DNA from: Sulfurimicrobium lacus
Lineage (GTDB): Bacteria > Pseudomonadota > Gammaproteobacteria > Burkholderiales > Sulfuricellaceae
Direction of reading: 5' to 3'
Length of the DNA stretch: 64,000 nucleotides
Assembly: GCF_011764585.1 (NCBI RefSeq)
Contig: NZ_AP022853.1
Span: forward strand, 479,501 to 543,500
The stretch's first letter is position 1. Every line of letters starts with the position of its first letter. Shown here one piece after another: positions 1-10,254 of this stretch. Under the pieces are notes generated by a model. The model was not told the origin of the DNA. It saw nothing but the letters and a program-made list of their open reading frames with translations, and did not search any database. A program made the position numbers and the translations under genes.

Positions 1-2
1 TG

Positions 3-470
3 GTCCAGGACCGGGTGGAGTACCTCAAGCACGAAGTGGATGATTTTTTCATCCAGCGCCAGCAGGACCTGGCGCGCGAGCGGCGCCGCCTGATCGCCAA
101 CGTGCTGATCGCGGTGACGGCCTCTCTGGCGATGGGCGTCCTGTCGCTGATGTTCCACCGCGTCGGGCAGGGCAGCCTGGACATGCTGGGGATCTTCCGC
201 ATCGTGTTCGCCTCGCTCGGTGGCGGTTACGTGGTCTACCTGCTGATTAACATGGTCATCAAGTACCGCCGTATGTCCGAGCATCGCAAGGATTTCGTGT
301 TTCTGACCATGAAATACTGGGGCATCCTGCGGCCGGAAAGCCTGTTCAGCCACGTGTTGGTGCTGCTGTTCCTGCTGGTGTTGGGCGGGTTGCTGGTTTT
401 TCCGGAATACCTGGGACGCTGGCTGGGCAGCGAGACCTTGCTGCGCTGGGCCGCGCAGTTGAGGCACTAA
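3..470 (+). CDS. Membrane protein of unknown function, 5' end outside the window
   Basis: The reading frame is open from the first bases of the window. An in-frame GTG lies at 15, but codons before it are also open, so the true start is probably upstream. The visible 150-odd residues begin with a charged, probably helical stretch rich in Arg, Gln and Glu. Three hydrophobic segments follow, at roughly residues 25-47, 62-82 and 110-130. I do not recognise the family. The stop overlaps the stop of the convergent tsaD by 4 bp. The length and membrane segments argue for a real gene; no function can be assigned. Confidence 0.7.
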   Translation, partial: VQDRVEYLKHEVDDFFIQRQQDLARERRRLIANVLIAVTASLAMGVLSLMFHRVGQGSLDMLGIFRIVFASLGGGYVVYLLINMVIKYRRMSEHRKDFVFLTMKYWGILRPESLFSHVLVLLFLLVLGGLLVFPEYLGRWLGSETLLRWAAQLRH

Positions 471-1498
471 TCCGGCGCGTCGAGCTGCGCCAGATCCCAT
501 CTCGGCTTGATGGGGAAATTCATGGTGCGGCGACCTTCGCGGCGCAGTCGCATGGCGCCGGCGAAGGCGATCATCGCGCCGTTGTCGGTGCAGAATTCCA
601 GTTTGGGATAAAACACTTCGAAGCGCTTTTTCGCCGCAGCATGGCTGAGGCCCTCCCTGAGCTGTTTGTTAGCGCCTACTCCGCCTGCCACTACCAGTCT
701 TGAAAGACCGGTTTGCCTGAGCGCGGCGACGGCTTTCTTGCTCAGCACCTCCACGATGGCGTCCTGGAACGCCAGGCAGATGTCGGCGCGGGTTTGCTCG
801 TCCAGTTCCTGTGCGTCGTTCCGGTGCTGGTTGGCCAGCGTGAGCACGGCGGTCTTGAGGCCGCTGAAGCTGAAGTTCAGGTCGCCGCTGTTGAGCATCG
901 GGCGCGGCAGCTTGAAGCGTCCCGGCGTGCCCCGCAGCGCCAGCTTCGACAGCGCCGGCCCGCCCGGATAGCCGAGCCCCAGCAGTTTGGCGGTCTTGTC
1001 GAAAGCCTCGCCGGCGGCGTCGTCCAGCGTGTCGCCCAGGGTGGTGTACTGGCCGATGCCGGTCACTTCCATGAGTTGCGAATGGCCGCCCGACACCAGC
1101 AGGGCGACGAAGGGAAAAGCAGGCGGGTTGTCTTCCAGCAGCGGCGCCAGCAGGTGGCCTTCGAGGTGGTGCACACCCACGGTCGGCACCTTGAGGGCGA
1201 AGGCCAGCGCGGCGGCGATGCTTGCGCCCACCAGCAATGCCCCGGCCAGGCCCGGCCCTTCGGTGTAGGCGATGCCCTCGATGTCCTGCAGGGTGCAGCC
1301 CGCTTCCTTCAGCACCTGGCGGGTGAGCGGCAGCACGCGGCGGATGTGGTCGCGCGAGGCCAGTTCCGGCACCACGCCGCCGTACTCGGCGTGCATCGCC
1401 ACCTGGGAATGCAGGGCGTGGGCGAGCAGGCCGCGCTCGGTGTGGTAGAGCGCGACGCCGGTTTCGTCGCAGGAGGATTCGATGCCGAGAACTAGCAT
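467..1498 (-). CDS. tsaD: tRNA N6-threonylcarbamoyladenosine (t6A37) transferase TsaD
   Basis: TsaD transfers the threonylcarbamoyl group to A37 of tRNAs reading ANN codons, working in the cytoplasm with TsaB and TsaE. The 343-residue length is typical. The start [16 protein letters not shown] is the family N-terminus. The metal-binding histidines are in HHLEGH near residue 110, and VSGGHSQ and GLGYPGGP follow; all belong to the ASKHA fold. The ATG lies inside the end of bioA (7-bp overlap), so the two genes are probably co-transcribed. In many proteobacteria tsaD sits divergently next to rpsU; here about 8.5 kb separates them. Confidence 0.97.
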   Translation of the reverse strand: MLVLGIESSCDETGVALYHTERGLLAHALHSQVAMHAEYGGVVPELASRDHIRRVLPLTRQVLKEAGCTLQDIEGIAYTEGPGLAGALLVGASIAAALAFALKVPTVGVHHLEGHLLAPLLEDNPPAFPFVALLVSGGHSQLMEVTGIGQYTTLGDTLDDAAGEAFDKTAKLLGLGYPGGPALSKLALRGTPGRFKLPRPMLNSGDLNFSFSGLKTAVLTLANQHRNDAQELDEQTRADICLAFQDAIVEVLSKKAVAALRQTGLSRLVVAGGVGANKQLREGLSHAAAKKRFEVFYPKLEFCTDNGAMIAFAGAMRLRREGRRTMNFPIKPRWDLAQLDAPD

Positions 1499-2799
1499 AG
1501 TTGTTCCAATACCTTGAGTGTGCCGCCGATCAGCAGGTCGATTTCTTCCTCGCTGATGATGTAGGGCGGCATGAAGTAAACCGTGTTGCCCATGGGGCGC
1601 AGCAGCAGTTCGTTTTCCAGCGCCAGCTGGTAAAAAGCGCGGGAAAAATGAGGGGTGTCGTTTTCGGCCTCGAACGCCCAGATCATGCCGGTGTGGCGGA
1701 AATTTTTAACTTTGGGGTGATCGCGCAACGGCTGTGCCGCCTGAGTCAGGTAGGCTGCCTTGGCGCGGTTGGCGGCGATGACCTGGTCCTGCTCGAAGAT
1801 GTCCAGTGTCGCCAGCGCGGCGCGGCAGGCCAGCGCGTTGCCGGTGTAGGAGTGGGAGTGCAGGAAGCCCCTGGCCGTTTCGTCGTGATAGAACGCCTGG
1901 AAAACCTCGTTCGTGGTCAGCACGGCCGAGAGCGGCAGGTAGCCGCCGCTGATGCCTTTCGACAGGCACATGAAGTCGGGCCGGATACCGGCCTGCTCGC
2001 AGGCGAACATGGTGCCGGTGCGACCGAAGCCCACCGCGATTTCGTCGGCGATCAGGTGGACCTTGAACTCGTTGCAGATGGCCCGTGCCTGGCGCAGATA
2101 TTCGGCGTCGTACATGCCCATGCCCGCCGCGCCCTGCACCAGCGGTTCGACGATCAGGGCGGCGGTTTCGGCGTGGTGCTGTTCGAGATGGGCGCGCAAT
2201 GCCGCGGCGCAGCGCAGGGCGAAATCGCGCGCCGATTCACCCGCTGCAGCGTTGCGCCAGTCGGGTGTCGGTACCTGGGTGCTCTGTCGTAGCAGGGGCG
2301 CGTAAGTATCCTTGAACAGCGCCACGTCGGTAACCGATAGCGCGCCGATGGTTTCGCCGTGATAGCTGTTTTGCAGGCTGATGAAGCGGGTCTTGTCCGG
2401 CACGCCGCTGTTGCGCCAGTAGTGGAAGCTCATCTTCAGCGCGATCTCGGTCGCCGAGGCGCCGTCGGAGCCGTAGAAGCAGTGCCCCAGGCCGGTGAGA
2501 CGCGACAGGCGCTCGGAAAGCTCGATCACCGGCTGGTGCGTGAAGCCGGCCAGGATCACGTGTTCCAGCGTGTCCAGCTGGTCCTTGATCGCCGCGTTGA
2601 TGCGCGGGTTGCAGTGGCCGAACAGGTTGACCCACCACGAGCTGATGGCGTCGAGGTAGCGCCGTTCCTCGAAATCGTACAGCCACACGCCTTTGCCGCG
2701 CGCGATCGGCACCAGCGGCAGCGTTTCGAAATGTTTCATCTGGCTGCAGGGGTGCCATACCGCGTCGCGGCTGCGCTGCAGGAAGTCTTGGTTTTTCAT
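1492..2799 (-). CDS. bioA: Adenosylmethionine-8-amino-7-oxononanoate aminotransferase
   Basis: This PLP enzyme makes 7,8-diaminopelargonic acid from KAPA in biotin synthesis, with S-adenosylmethionine as amino donor. The 435 residues carry the class-III aminotransferase landmarks: [13 protein letters not shown] near residue 50, [15 protein letters not shown] near 110, the PLP aspartate in [14 protein letters not shown], and the Schiff-base lysine in [14 protein letters not shown]. The gene is complete and overlaps tsaD by 7 bp. No other biotin genes lie in the window, so bioA is separated from the rest of its pathway. Confidence 0.96.
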   Translation of the reverse strand: MKNQDFLQRSRDAVWHPCSQMKHFETLPLVPIARGKGVWLYDFEERRYLDAISSWWVNLFGHCNPRINAAIKDQLDTLEHVILAGFTHQPVIELSERLSRLTGLGHCFYGSDGASATEIALKMSFHYWRNSGVPDKTRFISLQNSYHGETIGALSVTDVALFKDTYAPLLRQSTQVPTPDWRNAAAGESARDFALRCAAALRAHLEQHHAETAALIVEPLVQGAAGMGMYDAEYLRQARAICNEFKVHLIADEIAVGFGRTGTMFACEQAGIRPDFMCLSKGISGGYLPLSAVLTTNEVFQAFYHDETARGFLHSHSYTGNALACRAALATLDIFEQDQVIAANRAKAAYLTQAAQPLRDHPKVKNFRHTGMIWAFEAENDTPHFSRAFYQLALENELLLRPMGNTVYFMPPYIISEEEIDLLIGGTLKVLEQLC

Positions 2800-2939
2800 G
2801 AGAGATAAGGACGGCGTTGGTCGATTTGCCGCGGGTTTTCAGGGAAACTGCGGCGTTCCGGTAAACGCGGAGTCTACGCTATCGGCGGACAATCGCACAA
2901 CGATGCGGCCCGCTTGTCGGCGCGGGACTCGGGAAGGAC

Positions 2940-2969
2940 GGGCAGGCCAGCCTCGCGGCGGGCCTGCCC
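2940..2969 (-). terminator. Hairpin between the Yip1-like gene and bioA
   Basis: A 9-bp GC-rich inverted repeat (2940-2948 with 2961-2969, 12-nt loop) lies just after the stop of the Yip1-like gene on the minus strand. It has no clear U-tract, so termination is uncertain. It may instead be a transcript-stabilising stem. Confidence 0.35.
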
Positions 2970-2987
2970 CAAATTGTTTGCTGGAAA

Positions 2988-3656
2988 TCAGGCGGCGAAG
3001 CCGGTGACGTAACCCCAGGTAAGGAAGGTCAGATACATCATGGCTGCCCAGCCAACCATGCCGACGGTCAGCAGCACCCAGCCCATCAGGATGCCTTCTC
3101 CTTCTTCCTCGATCTTGAGCACCGACGGCGTTGCCGAAAAAAGAATGTACAGCGACAGGATCAGGGCGAAGGCGCCCAGCGTCGCCACGATGGCGAGGTT
3201 CGGGATGAACAGGGCGAGCGACACCAGCCACAGCGGCGTCGGTGAAATTGCCGCCAGCGTGTAGGCGTCGCGGAAATCGACCTTGCGCAACTGGATGAGG
3301 ACGCCCTCGCTCGGTTGTTCCGGCGTCGGGTAATCCAGCATCTCGTAGCGCGTGTGCATGATCCGGAAAGCCGCGTTGCCCATCCCTTCGATGAACCCGG
3401 CAAGGATGAACGACATCACCAGTTCAGCGGCGTAGAACACCGAAGCGATGACGGCCATCTGTTTTTCGTTGAGCCCGCTGAACTGCATGTCGAATTGGGT
3501 TCCCGCGTAATAGAACATCAGCGGCGGAAGCGCCGAGAGCGGCACGACGTAGAACAAAAACAAGGCAGCTGTGGGCACGTGCTGTTGGCGTATCCAGCGC
3601 GCCACTTTTTCGAGATGCAGGCCGCTTGGCATGTGAGGTGGATGAGCTAATTGCAT
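2988..3656 (-). CDS. Yip1-domain integral membrane protein
   Basis: A 222-residue polytopic membrane protein with about five hydrophobic segments, beginning after an amphipathic stretch that starts MQLAHPPHMPSG. I chose the ATG at 3656 because AGGAGAAAG stands just before it; an upstream ATG at 3707 has no such site. The pattern (VARWIRQQHVP, then a helix, YAAELVMSFILAGFIEG, SPTPLWLVSLALFIPN) fits small bacterial Yip1 or DUF1282-type proteins. The biochemical role of that family in bacteria is unknown. It is separated from bioA by about 190 bp and is divergent from the FecR-like gene. Confidence 0.7.
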   Translation of the reverse strand: MQLAHPPHMPSGLHLEKVARWIRQQHVPTAALFLFYVVPLSALPPLMFYYAGTQFDMQFSGLNEKQMAVIASVFYAAELVMSFILAGFIEGMGNAAFRIMHTRYEMLDYPTPEQPSEGVLIQLRKVDFRDAYTLAAISPTPLWLVSLALFIPNLAIVATLGAFALILSLYILFSATPSVLKIEEEGEGILMGWVLLTVGMVGWAAMMYLTFLTWGYVTGFAA

Positions 3657-4018
3657 GATCTTTCTCCTGAAAGCAGATTGTGCAAATGGCCTTGTGACAA
3701 ACCGCACCGATGGCTGACGTATGAAGCTGCGCGACGGGCGCTTCGTGTAAGGCCGTTCGTCGAACTATGTGCGTTAGATGCCGTGATTTCGTCCCAAGTT
3801 CCGGAGGGACGCTGCGAGTACCTGCAACCTTGTAAACGAACTGTCTCGCCGGATTCGTTGTCAACCGTTTCTCTTGTGCCGCGTGGATAGATATACAGTG
3901 CGAGTAAGCTCAAATTAGGCATTTCTGCGCAATGACGCGAATGTGCGGTGCGCGCAATCTGCCGTTTGACATGCCGGCCACGCAGGCTGAAGTACCTGGG
4001 ATAAATTGGAGAGCAACC
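3657..4018. other. Divergent intergenic region of 362 bp
   Basis: This stretch separates the Yip1-like gene from the divergent FecR/DUF6600 gene. It holds the 5' leaders of both. The only clear signals are the AGGAGAAAG site near 3660 for the left gene and GGAGAG near 4008-4013 for the right gene. An in-frame ATG at 3932 could extend the right-hand gene but has no ribosome site. I see no RNA gene, no repeat and no convincing promoter hexamer pair. Confidence 0.5.
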
Positions 4019-6085
4019 ATGGACGCCACCAGCAACGTAATCCACGCAGGGGCAGTTTTACGTGGCGGCACGTCTGTGTTTCGTGCACTGATGTTCATCA
4101 TCGGCGCCTTCGCACTGTTGTCCAGCGCCTTGGTTCAGGCCGACCCGCCGGCGCGCGTGGCCCGTCTGGGCTATATCGGCGGCGCGGTGAGTTTTTCCCC
4201 CGCGGGTTCCGACGAGTGGGTGCAGGCTGCGCCGAACCGTCCGATTGTCAGCGGCGACCGCCTGTGGGCGGACGAAGGTGCGCGCGATGAACTGCAGATC
4301 GGCAACGCCGCGCTCCGCATGGGCGGCGATACCAGCATCACATTGCTGAATCTCGACGAACGTCTGACGCAGGTGCAGTTGACGCAGGGCACGCTGAACG
4401 TAAGGGTGTGGCAACTCGGGCCGGACGATATGTTCGAAATCGACACACCCAATCTGGCGCTGGTGCTGCGTCAGCCCGGCGATTACCGCATCGATGTCGA
4501 CCCAGACGGCGATGCGACCACGGTCTCGGTGCGCAGGGGGCTGGCTGAAGTCTATGGCGAAGATGCGTCGCGGACCATCAACGAAGGGCTGTCGTATCGC
4601 TTCGGCGGAACCGGCTTGCGCGATTACCTCTATACCGGACAACCCTCCTTTGACGATTTCGATGCCTGGAGCGCGGAACGCGACCGCCTTATCGATAACT
4701 CCATCTCCGCACGTTACGTATCGCGCGATACCATCGGCTACGAAGATCTGGACGCGAACGGTTCCTGGCATGTCGATGCGCAATACGGCAACGTGTGGAT
4801 GCCGTCTTACGTCGTGGCCGGGTGGGCGCCATACAGCTACGGGCACTGGATCTGGATCGACCCCTGGGGATGGACCTGGGTGGACGATGCGCCGTGGGGC
4901 TTCGCGGTATCGCATTACGGCCGCTGGGCGCACATCCGCGGTCGGTGGGGCTGGGTTCCGGGGCCGATCGCGCTACGGCCGGTGTATGCGCCGGCCTTGG
5001 TGGCCTTCGTCGGCGGCAGCAATTTCCGGCTGTCGCTTTCCGTCGGCAACATGGTCGCCGGCGTGGGCTGGTTTCCGCTTGCACCACGTGAAGTTTATCG
5101 GCCGTCCTATCGCGTGAGCCGCGGCTATTTCACCAGGATCAATGCCAGCAACACGCGGATCGATGCCCGGCGCATCGGCGATTATTACGACAACAAGAAT
5201 GTCGCCAATATCAATTACGCCAACCGGCATGTACCGGGCGCGGTCGTCGCCGTGTCCGCGTCCGTATTCGAGCAGTCGCGACCGGTCGGGAGAGCGGCAG
5301 TCAGGCTCTCGCCGGGCGCCATCGGGACAGCGGCGGTCATGCAATCAGCGAATGTGGTGCCAAGCCGGCTTAGCCTGACCGGTGCCGCCACGCCGCGGGC
5401 GCGGCCGTCGCGGGATGTGCTGGCGCGCCCGGTCCTGGCGAGAACACCGCCTCCGCCTGCGCCCGTCCCGTTTGTCGAGAAGAGAAGAGCGCTGGAAGCA
5501 CAGCCCGGTCGTCCGCTTGACGAGGCGACGATTGGCAGCCTGAAGCGCGAGGCGCCGGCGCATGCGCCTCAAGTCAGGTTGCTGCGCCCATCGCGAGAGG
5601 GCGTGCCGTCTGCCGCGCCGGTGCAGCAGCCCCCAGTCAGGCAGCAAGACAGGCAAAGTCTGCAGCCGGGCCGCAGCACCCCACCCGAGTCGCGCGGGCA
5701 GGAGAGGGAGAGGGCGCCCGAAGTGGTTCGCCCTGCCCCGCAACCGTCGCTCAGGACGCGGGAGCCATTGCCCCAGGCGCAACCGGAAGTGGTCGTGCCG
5801 CAGGAACGCCGCATGATCTCCGCGCCGCGCGAGCAGGAGCGAGCGCCCGAAGTGGCTCGGCCGGTGGAGCAGCCACCGGTCAGGACGCGGGAACAACTGC
5901 CGCAGACACAGCCGGCAACAGTCGTGCCGCAGGAGCGACGTAGGATATCTGAACCCCACAGACAGGATGAGCGGCCTGACGCCGTCAAACGTGAAGCGGT
6001 GCACACGGAAAAACGCGAAGCAAGCCAAAAAGAAGAGCAACCCGGGCGCGAAAACGAAGACAGGATGCGCATGCGGCAACGCTAG
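4019..6085 (+). CDS. Exported FecR/DUF6600-type protein with Pro/Gln/Arg-rich repeat tail
   Basis: A 688-residue protein. The ATG at 4019 follows GGAGAG and gives a good signal peptide: a hydrophobic run FRALMFIIGAFALLSSA with cleavage near VQA-DPP. Residues of roughly 50-200 look like a FecR-type beta domain (ARLGYIGGAVSFSP; LTQGTLNVRVWQL; DYRIDVDPDGD). A tryptophan-rich block then follows (WIWIDPWGWTWVDD, WGWVPGP), characteristic of DUF6600 proteins. The C-terminal third is low-complexity, rich in Pro, Gln, Arg and Glu, with a 43-residue tandem repeat. It is probably periplasmic or surface-associated. Function is unknown, and no FecI-like sigma factor is adjacent. Confidence 0.8.
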   Translation: MDATSNVIHAGAVLRGGTSVFRALMFIIGAFALLSSALVQADPPARVARLGYIGGAVSFSPAGSDEWVQAAPNRPIVSGDRLWADEGARDELQIGNAALRMGGDTSITLLNLDERLTQVQLTQGTLNVRVWQLGPDDMFEIDTPNLALVLRQPGDYRIDVDPDGDATTVSVRRGLAEVYGEDASRTINEGLSYRFGGTGLRDYLYTGQPSFDDFDAWSAERDRLIDNSISARYVSRDTIGYEDLDANGSWHVDAQYGNVWMPSYVVAGWAPYSYGHWIWIDPWGWTWVDDAPWGFAVSHYGRWAHIRGRWGWVPGPIALRPVYAPALVAFVGGSNFRLSLSVGNMVAGVGWFPLAPREVYRPSYRVSRGYFTRINASNTRIDARRIGDYYDNKNVANINYANRHVPGAVVAVSASVFEQSRPVGRAAVRLSPGAIGTAAVMQSANVVPSRLSLTGAATPRARPSRDVLARPVLARTPPPPAPVPFVEKRRALEAQPGRPLDEATIGSLKREAPAHAPQVRLLRPSREGVPSAAPVQQPPVRQQDRQSLQPGRSTPPESRGQERERAPEVVRPAPQPSLRTREPLPQAQPEVVVPQERRMISAPREQERAPEVARPVEQPPVRTREQLPQTQPATVVPQERRRISEPHRQDERPDAVKREAVHTEKREASQKEEQPGRENEDRMRMRQR
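5708..5965 (+). repeat. 129-bp tandem repeat, two copies, inside the DUF6600 gene
   Basis: Two adjacent 129-bp units (5708-5836 and 5837-5965) encode 43-residue repeats that share ERAPEV, RTRE, LPQ, QP and VVPQERR. The unit is a multiple of three, so gain or loss of a copy keeps the frame. The copies differ at many positions, so the duplication is not recent. Confidence 0.8.
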
Positions 6086-6201
6086 AACAACCTCGAAAAG
6101 GCGCTGCTATGGCAGTGCTTCGCCCGCCCCATCCGGCGCCCGCACAGTGCGGGGCCTCCATTATTTCGAGTCCATCAGGTTACCGATTCTGTAGCCATAA
6201 A

Positions 6202-6219
6202 ATACAGTGTTCGCTGTAT
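6202..6219. promoter_or_regulatory. Inverted repeat ATACAG-N6-CTGTAT upstream of dsrA
   Basis: A perfect 6-bp dyad with a 6-bp spacer, about 150 bp before the dsrA start. It has the symmetry of a dimeric repressor site but matches no operator I can name. It is the reverse of the LexA CTGT/ACAG order, so it is not a LexA box. Confidence 0.3.
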
Positions 6220-6304
6220 GGCACGCCCACAATCCCCACTCTATTCTTGCCTCATATTGCGGATGAGAGTTGTTTTCATTTGTCGCTCGAATCGCAGGCA
6301 GATA

Positions 6305-6320
6305 ACGCCATTCATGGCGT
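6305..6320. promoter_or_regulatory. Perfect palindrome ACGCCAT-TC-ATGGCGT upstream of dsrA
   Basis: A 7-bp perfect dyad with a 2-bp centre lies 48-63 bp before the dsrA ATG. A 2-nt loop is too small for a good RNA hairpin, so a protein-binding site is more likely. No regulator gene is adjacent. Confidence 0.35.
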
Positions 6321-6367
6321 CATGACAGTGTTGTTTCGGTCACCGGACAGACGTAAGGAGAAAGGAA

Positions 6368-7660
6368 ATGAGCGAGAAAAAATCGGATACCCCCATGCTG
6401 GATGAGCTGGAATCCGGGCCCTGGCCCAGTTTCGTCACCGGGATCAAGCGACTGGCGGAGAAAAATGCCATCGCGTCGGGGCTGCTGGGGCAGCTGGAGC
6501 ATTCCTACCAGACGAAAAAAGGCTTCTGGAAGGGCGGGACGGTCGGTGTGTTCGGCTACGGTGGCGGCGTGATCCCTCGCTTCACCGAGCTCAAGGACGA
6601 AAACGACAAACCCCTGTTCCCGGATGCGGCCGAATTCCATACGCTGCGGGTGCAGCCGCCGGCCGGAATGCATTACGACACGAAAACCTTGCGCCAGTTC
6701 GCCGATATCTGGGAGCAATACGGTTCCGGGCTGATCGCGTTCCACGGCCAGTCGGGCGACATCATGTTCCAGGGCATCACCAGCGCGAATCTCCAGCCCG
6801 CCTGGGAAGCCATCAATGCCATGGGCTTCGACCTGGGCGGAGCCGGGCCGGCCTTGCGCACGTCCATGTCGTGCGTCGGCGCCGCGCGCTGCGAGATGTC
6901 CTGTTTCGATGAGGCCAAGGCCTTGCGTACTGTCATCAACAGCAACCTGGACGACATGCATCGCCCGTCCCTGCCCTATAAATTCAAGTTCAAGTTTTCC
7001 GGTTGTCCGAACGATTGCGTGAATTCCATCCAGCGCTCGGACATGGCCACCATCGGCACCTGGCGGGACAATATCCAGGTCAATGAAGCGCTGGCACGCG
7101 ACTACCTGAACACGCATGGCATGAAGAAGCTGGTCAACGACGTCATCAGGAAGTGCCCAACCCAGGCGATCACGCTGGCCAGCAAAGAGGATATTCAGTC
7201 AGGAAGCAGCATTTCCAGCGTGGCGGTGGACGACGAGAATGTCTTGCAGATCGAGAACCACGACTGCGTGCGCTGCATGCACTGCCTCAACGTCATGCCC
7301 GGCGCATTGCTGCCGGGAAAGGACAAGGGGGTGACCATCCTGGCGGGCGGGAAGGGCGTGCTGAAGATCGGCGCGACGATGGGGACCGTGATCATCCCTT
7401 TCATGAAGCTGGAAACGGAAGAGGACTTCGAGAAGCTGCAGGAGCTTTCCCGCAACGTGCTGGATTTCTTCGCCGAAAACGCGCTGGAGCACGAGCGTAC
7501 CGGCGAGATGATCGAACGCATCGGGCTGGTGAATTTTATCGAAGGCATCGGCGTCGAGATCAGCCCGGAAATGATTGCCCACCCGAGATCGAATCCCTAT
7601 GTCCGCATGGATGAGTGGGACGAGGAAGTGGAGAAGTGGCAACAGCGCGCTTCCGCGTAA
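6368..7660 (+). CDS. dsrA: DsrA-type siroheme sulfite reductase alpha subunit, oxidative (reverse) type, without dsrB
   Basis: The 430-residue protein aligns throughout with the alpha subunit of dissimilatory sulfite reductase. The N-terminus PMLDELESGPWPSF and GYGGGVIPRF recall the sulfur-oxidiser enzyme. The siroheme/[4Fe-4S] ligands are present as C169-X5-C175 and C213-X3-C217 (FSGCPNDC). The inserted ferredoxin domain keeps C263 and C300-VRCMHC. AAGGAGAAAGG precedes the ATG. The family forms alpha2beta2 with DsrB in sulfur oxidation or sulfite reduction. Here no dsrB, dsrEFH or dsrC follows, and the next genes are groES-groEL. It is intact by sequence. It could be a diverged paralogue, or a copy separated from a dsr cluster elsewhere. 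Confidence 0.9.
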   Translation: MSEKKSDTPMLDELESGPWPSFVTGIKRLAEKNAIASGLLGQLEHSYQTKKGFWKGGTVGVFGYGGGVIPRFTELKDENDKPLFPDAAEFHTLRVQPPAGMHYDTKTLRQFADIWEQYGSGLIAFHGQSGDIMFQGITSANLQPAWEAINAMGFDLGGAGPALRTSMSCVGAARCEMSCFDEAKALRTVINSNLDDMHRPSLPYKFKFKFSGCPNDCVNSIQRSDMATIGTWRDNIQVNEALARDYLNTHGMKKLVNDVIRKCPTQAITLASKEDIQSGSSISSVAVDDENVLQIENHDCVRCMHCLNVMPGALLPGKDKGVTILAGGKGVLKIGATMGTVIIPFMKLETEEDFEKLQELSRNVLDFFAENALEHERTGEMIERIGLVNFIEGIGVEISPEMIAHPRSNPYVRMDEWDEEVEKWQQRASA

Positions 7661-7697
7661 GCTCGTTTCGACTGATTTAAAGCATATTTCCTTGATC

Positions 7698-7725
7698 GCC
7701 GGCGCCTGCAAGCCCAGGCGCCGGC
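7698..7725 (+). terminator. Hairpin after dsrA
   Basis: A perfect 11-bp GC-rich stem (7698-7708 with 7715-7725, 6-nt loop) starts 37 bp after the dsrA stop. It lacks a T-run, so it may be a weak or Rho-assisted terminator. It separates dsrA from the groES promoter. Confidence 0.5.
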
Positions 7726-7801
7726 CCCAACCTCAAGCGTGCCGGAGTAGTCGTTCCTCGTCTGCGCGCATTCGCAAGAAATAAATTTCATCCGAATTCC
7801 C

Positions 7802-7830
7802 TTGAAATCCGAAGGGGCTATCCCTATTAT
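7802..7830 (+). promoter_or_regulatory. Sigma70-like promoter of groESL
   Basis: TTGAAA (7802-7807) and TATTAT (7825-7830) are separated by exactly 17 bp. The same stretch begins CTTGAAA and contains CCCTAT with about 15 bp between them, so it also resembles a heat-shock sigma32 promoter. The CIRCE operator starts at the last base of the -10. Confidence 0.75.
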
Positions 7831-7856
7831 TAGCACTCGCTTGGATGGAGTGCTAA
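7830..7856 (+). promoter_or_regulatory. CIRCE operator (HrcA binding site)
   Basis: TTAGCACTC and GAGTGCTAA are separated by 9 bp, an exact match to the CIRCE consensus. It overlaps the -10 edge and presumed start site of the groESL promoter, as expected for HrcA repression relieved by heat. hrcA itself is not in the window. Confidence 0.95.
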
Positions 7857-7908
7857 TAACTCCACAGCTATGAGATTTCATAAGTTAAACCAACAGGAGA
7901 TTGAAATA

Positions 7909-8199
7909 ATGAAAATTCGTCCTTTGCACGACCGCGTGATCGTCAAGCGCCTGGAAGCCGAAGAAAAGACCGCTTCCGGTATCGTTCTGCCAGGCAATGC
8001 AGCCGAGAAGCCGGACATGGGTCTGGTTCAGTCCGTCGGCGAAGGCAAGGTGCTGGACAACGGTACGTTGCGCGCGCTGTCCCTGAAAGTGGGCGACAAG
8101 GTCATTTTCGGCAAATACTCCGGCCAGTCCGTCAAGGTGGACGGCGAAGAACTGCTGGTGATGCGCGAAGAAGACGTAATGGGCGTGATCGAAGGCTAA
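7909..8199 (+). CDS. groES: Co-chaperonin GroES (Hsp10)
   Basis: The 96-residue protein starts [16 protein letters not shown], the standard GroES N-terminus. It contains the mobile loop ([19 protein letters not shown]) that docks on GroEL. The ATG at 7909 follows AGGAGA at 7895-7900; an upstream in-frame ATG at 7870 would add residues foreign to the family. GroES caps the GroEL cavity in the cytoplasm. It is the first gene of the CIRCE-controlled operon, 36 bp before groEL. Confidence 0.98.
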   Translation: MKIRPLHDRVIVKRLEAEEKTASGIVLPGNAAEKPDMGLVQSVGEGKVLDNGTLRALSLKVGDKVIFGKYSGQSVKVDGEELLVMREEDVMGVIEG

Positions 8200-8232
8200 T
8201 CGGATTTACCAAGAATTCTCAAGGAGATTTAA

Positions 8233-9879
<1,647 letters not shown>

Positions 9880-9904
9880 TTTCCGTTCCGTCTCAGCAGT
9901 AAGC

Positions 9905-9940
9905 GACAAGGGCTGCACATCAGTGCGGCCCTTGTCTTTT
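9905..9940 (+). terminator. Rho-independent terminator of groESL
   Basis: A 14-bp stem with one G-T pair (9905-9918 with 9923-9936) and a 4-nt ATCA loop is followed by TTTT. It starts 25 bp after the groEL stop. Confidence 0.9.
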
Positions 9941-9961
9941 GTAAAAAATTGCGAACAGGGT

Positions 9962-9990
9962 TTGGAAAAATTCATCCTCTCTGTTAAAAT
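9962..9990 (+). promoter_or_regulatory. Sigma70-like promoter of rpsU-yqeY-dnaG-rpoD
   Basis: TTGGAA (9962-9967) and TAAAAT (9985-9990) stand 17 bp apart, about 40 bp before the rpsU start and just after the groEL terminator. This is the likely main promoter of the macromolecular synthesis cluster. Confidence 0.65.
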
Positions 9991-10028
9991 CGCCCGTTTC
10001 CCATTTAATTCTTGTCGAGAAAGACGAT

Positions 10029-10241
10029 ATGCCAAGTGTCCGCGTAAAAGAAGGTGAACCGTTTGACGTTGCACTGCGCCGTTTCCGCCGTACCATCGAG
10101 CGCTCCGGTCTGCTGAACGAACTGCGTGCCCGCGAGTTCTACGAGAAGCCCACCGCCGAACGCAAGCGCAAAGGCGCTGCTGCCGTGAAGCGTCATTACA
10201 AGCGCCTGCGCAGCCAGATGCTGCCGGCCAAGCTGTACTAA
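10029..10241 (+). CDS. rpsU: 30S ribosomal protein S21
   Basis: The 70-residue basic protein [20 protein letters not shown]...LPAKLY is S21, a small-subunit protein that helps initiation pair mRNA with 16S rRNA. The length and C-terminus are typical of proteobacteria. It is the first gene of the cluster linking translation (rpsU), priming of replication (dnaG) and transcription (rpoD). Confidence 0.98.
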   Translation: MPSVRVKEGEPFDVALRRFRRTIERSGLLNELRAREFYEKPTAERKRKGAAAVKRHYKRLRSQMLPAKLY

Positions 10242-10254
10242 ACACCTTCGCCTC

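Noticed and set aside
6202-6219. LexA (SOS) box
   Set aside because: The half-sites are in the order ACAG...CTGT, the reverse of the LexA CTGT...ACAG arrangement.
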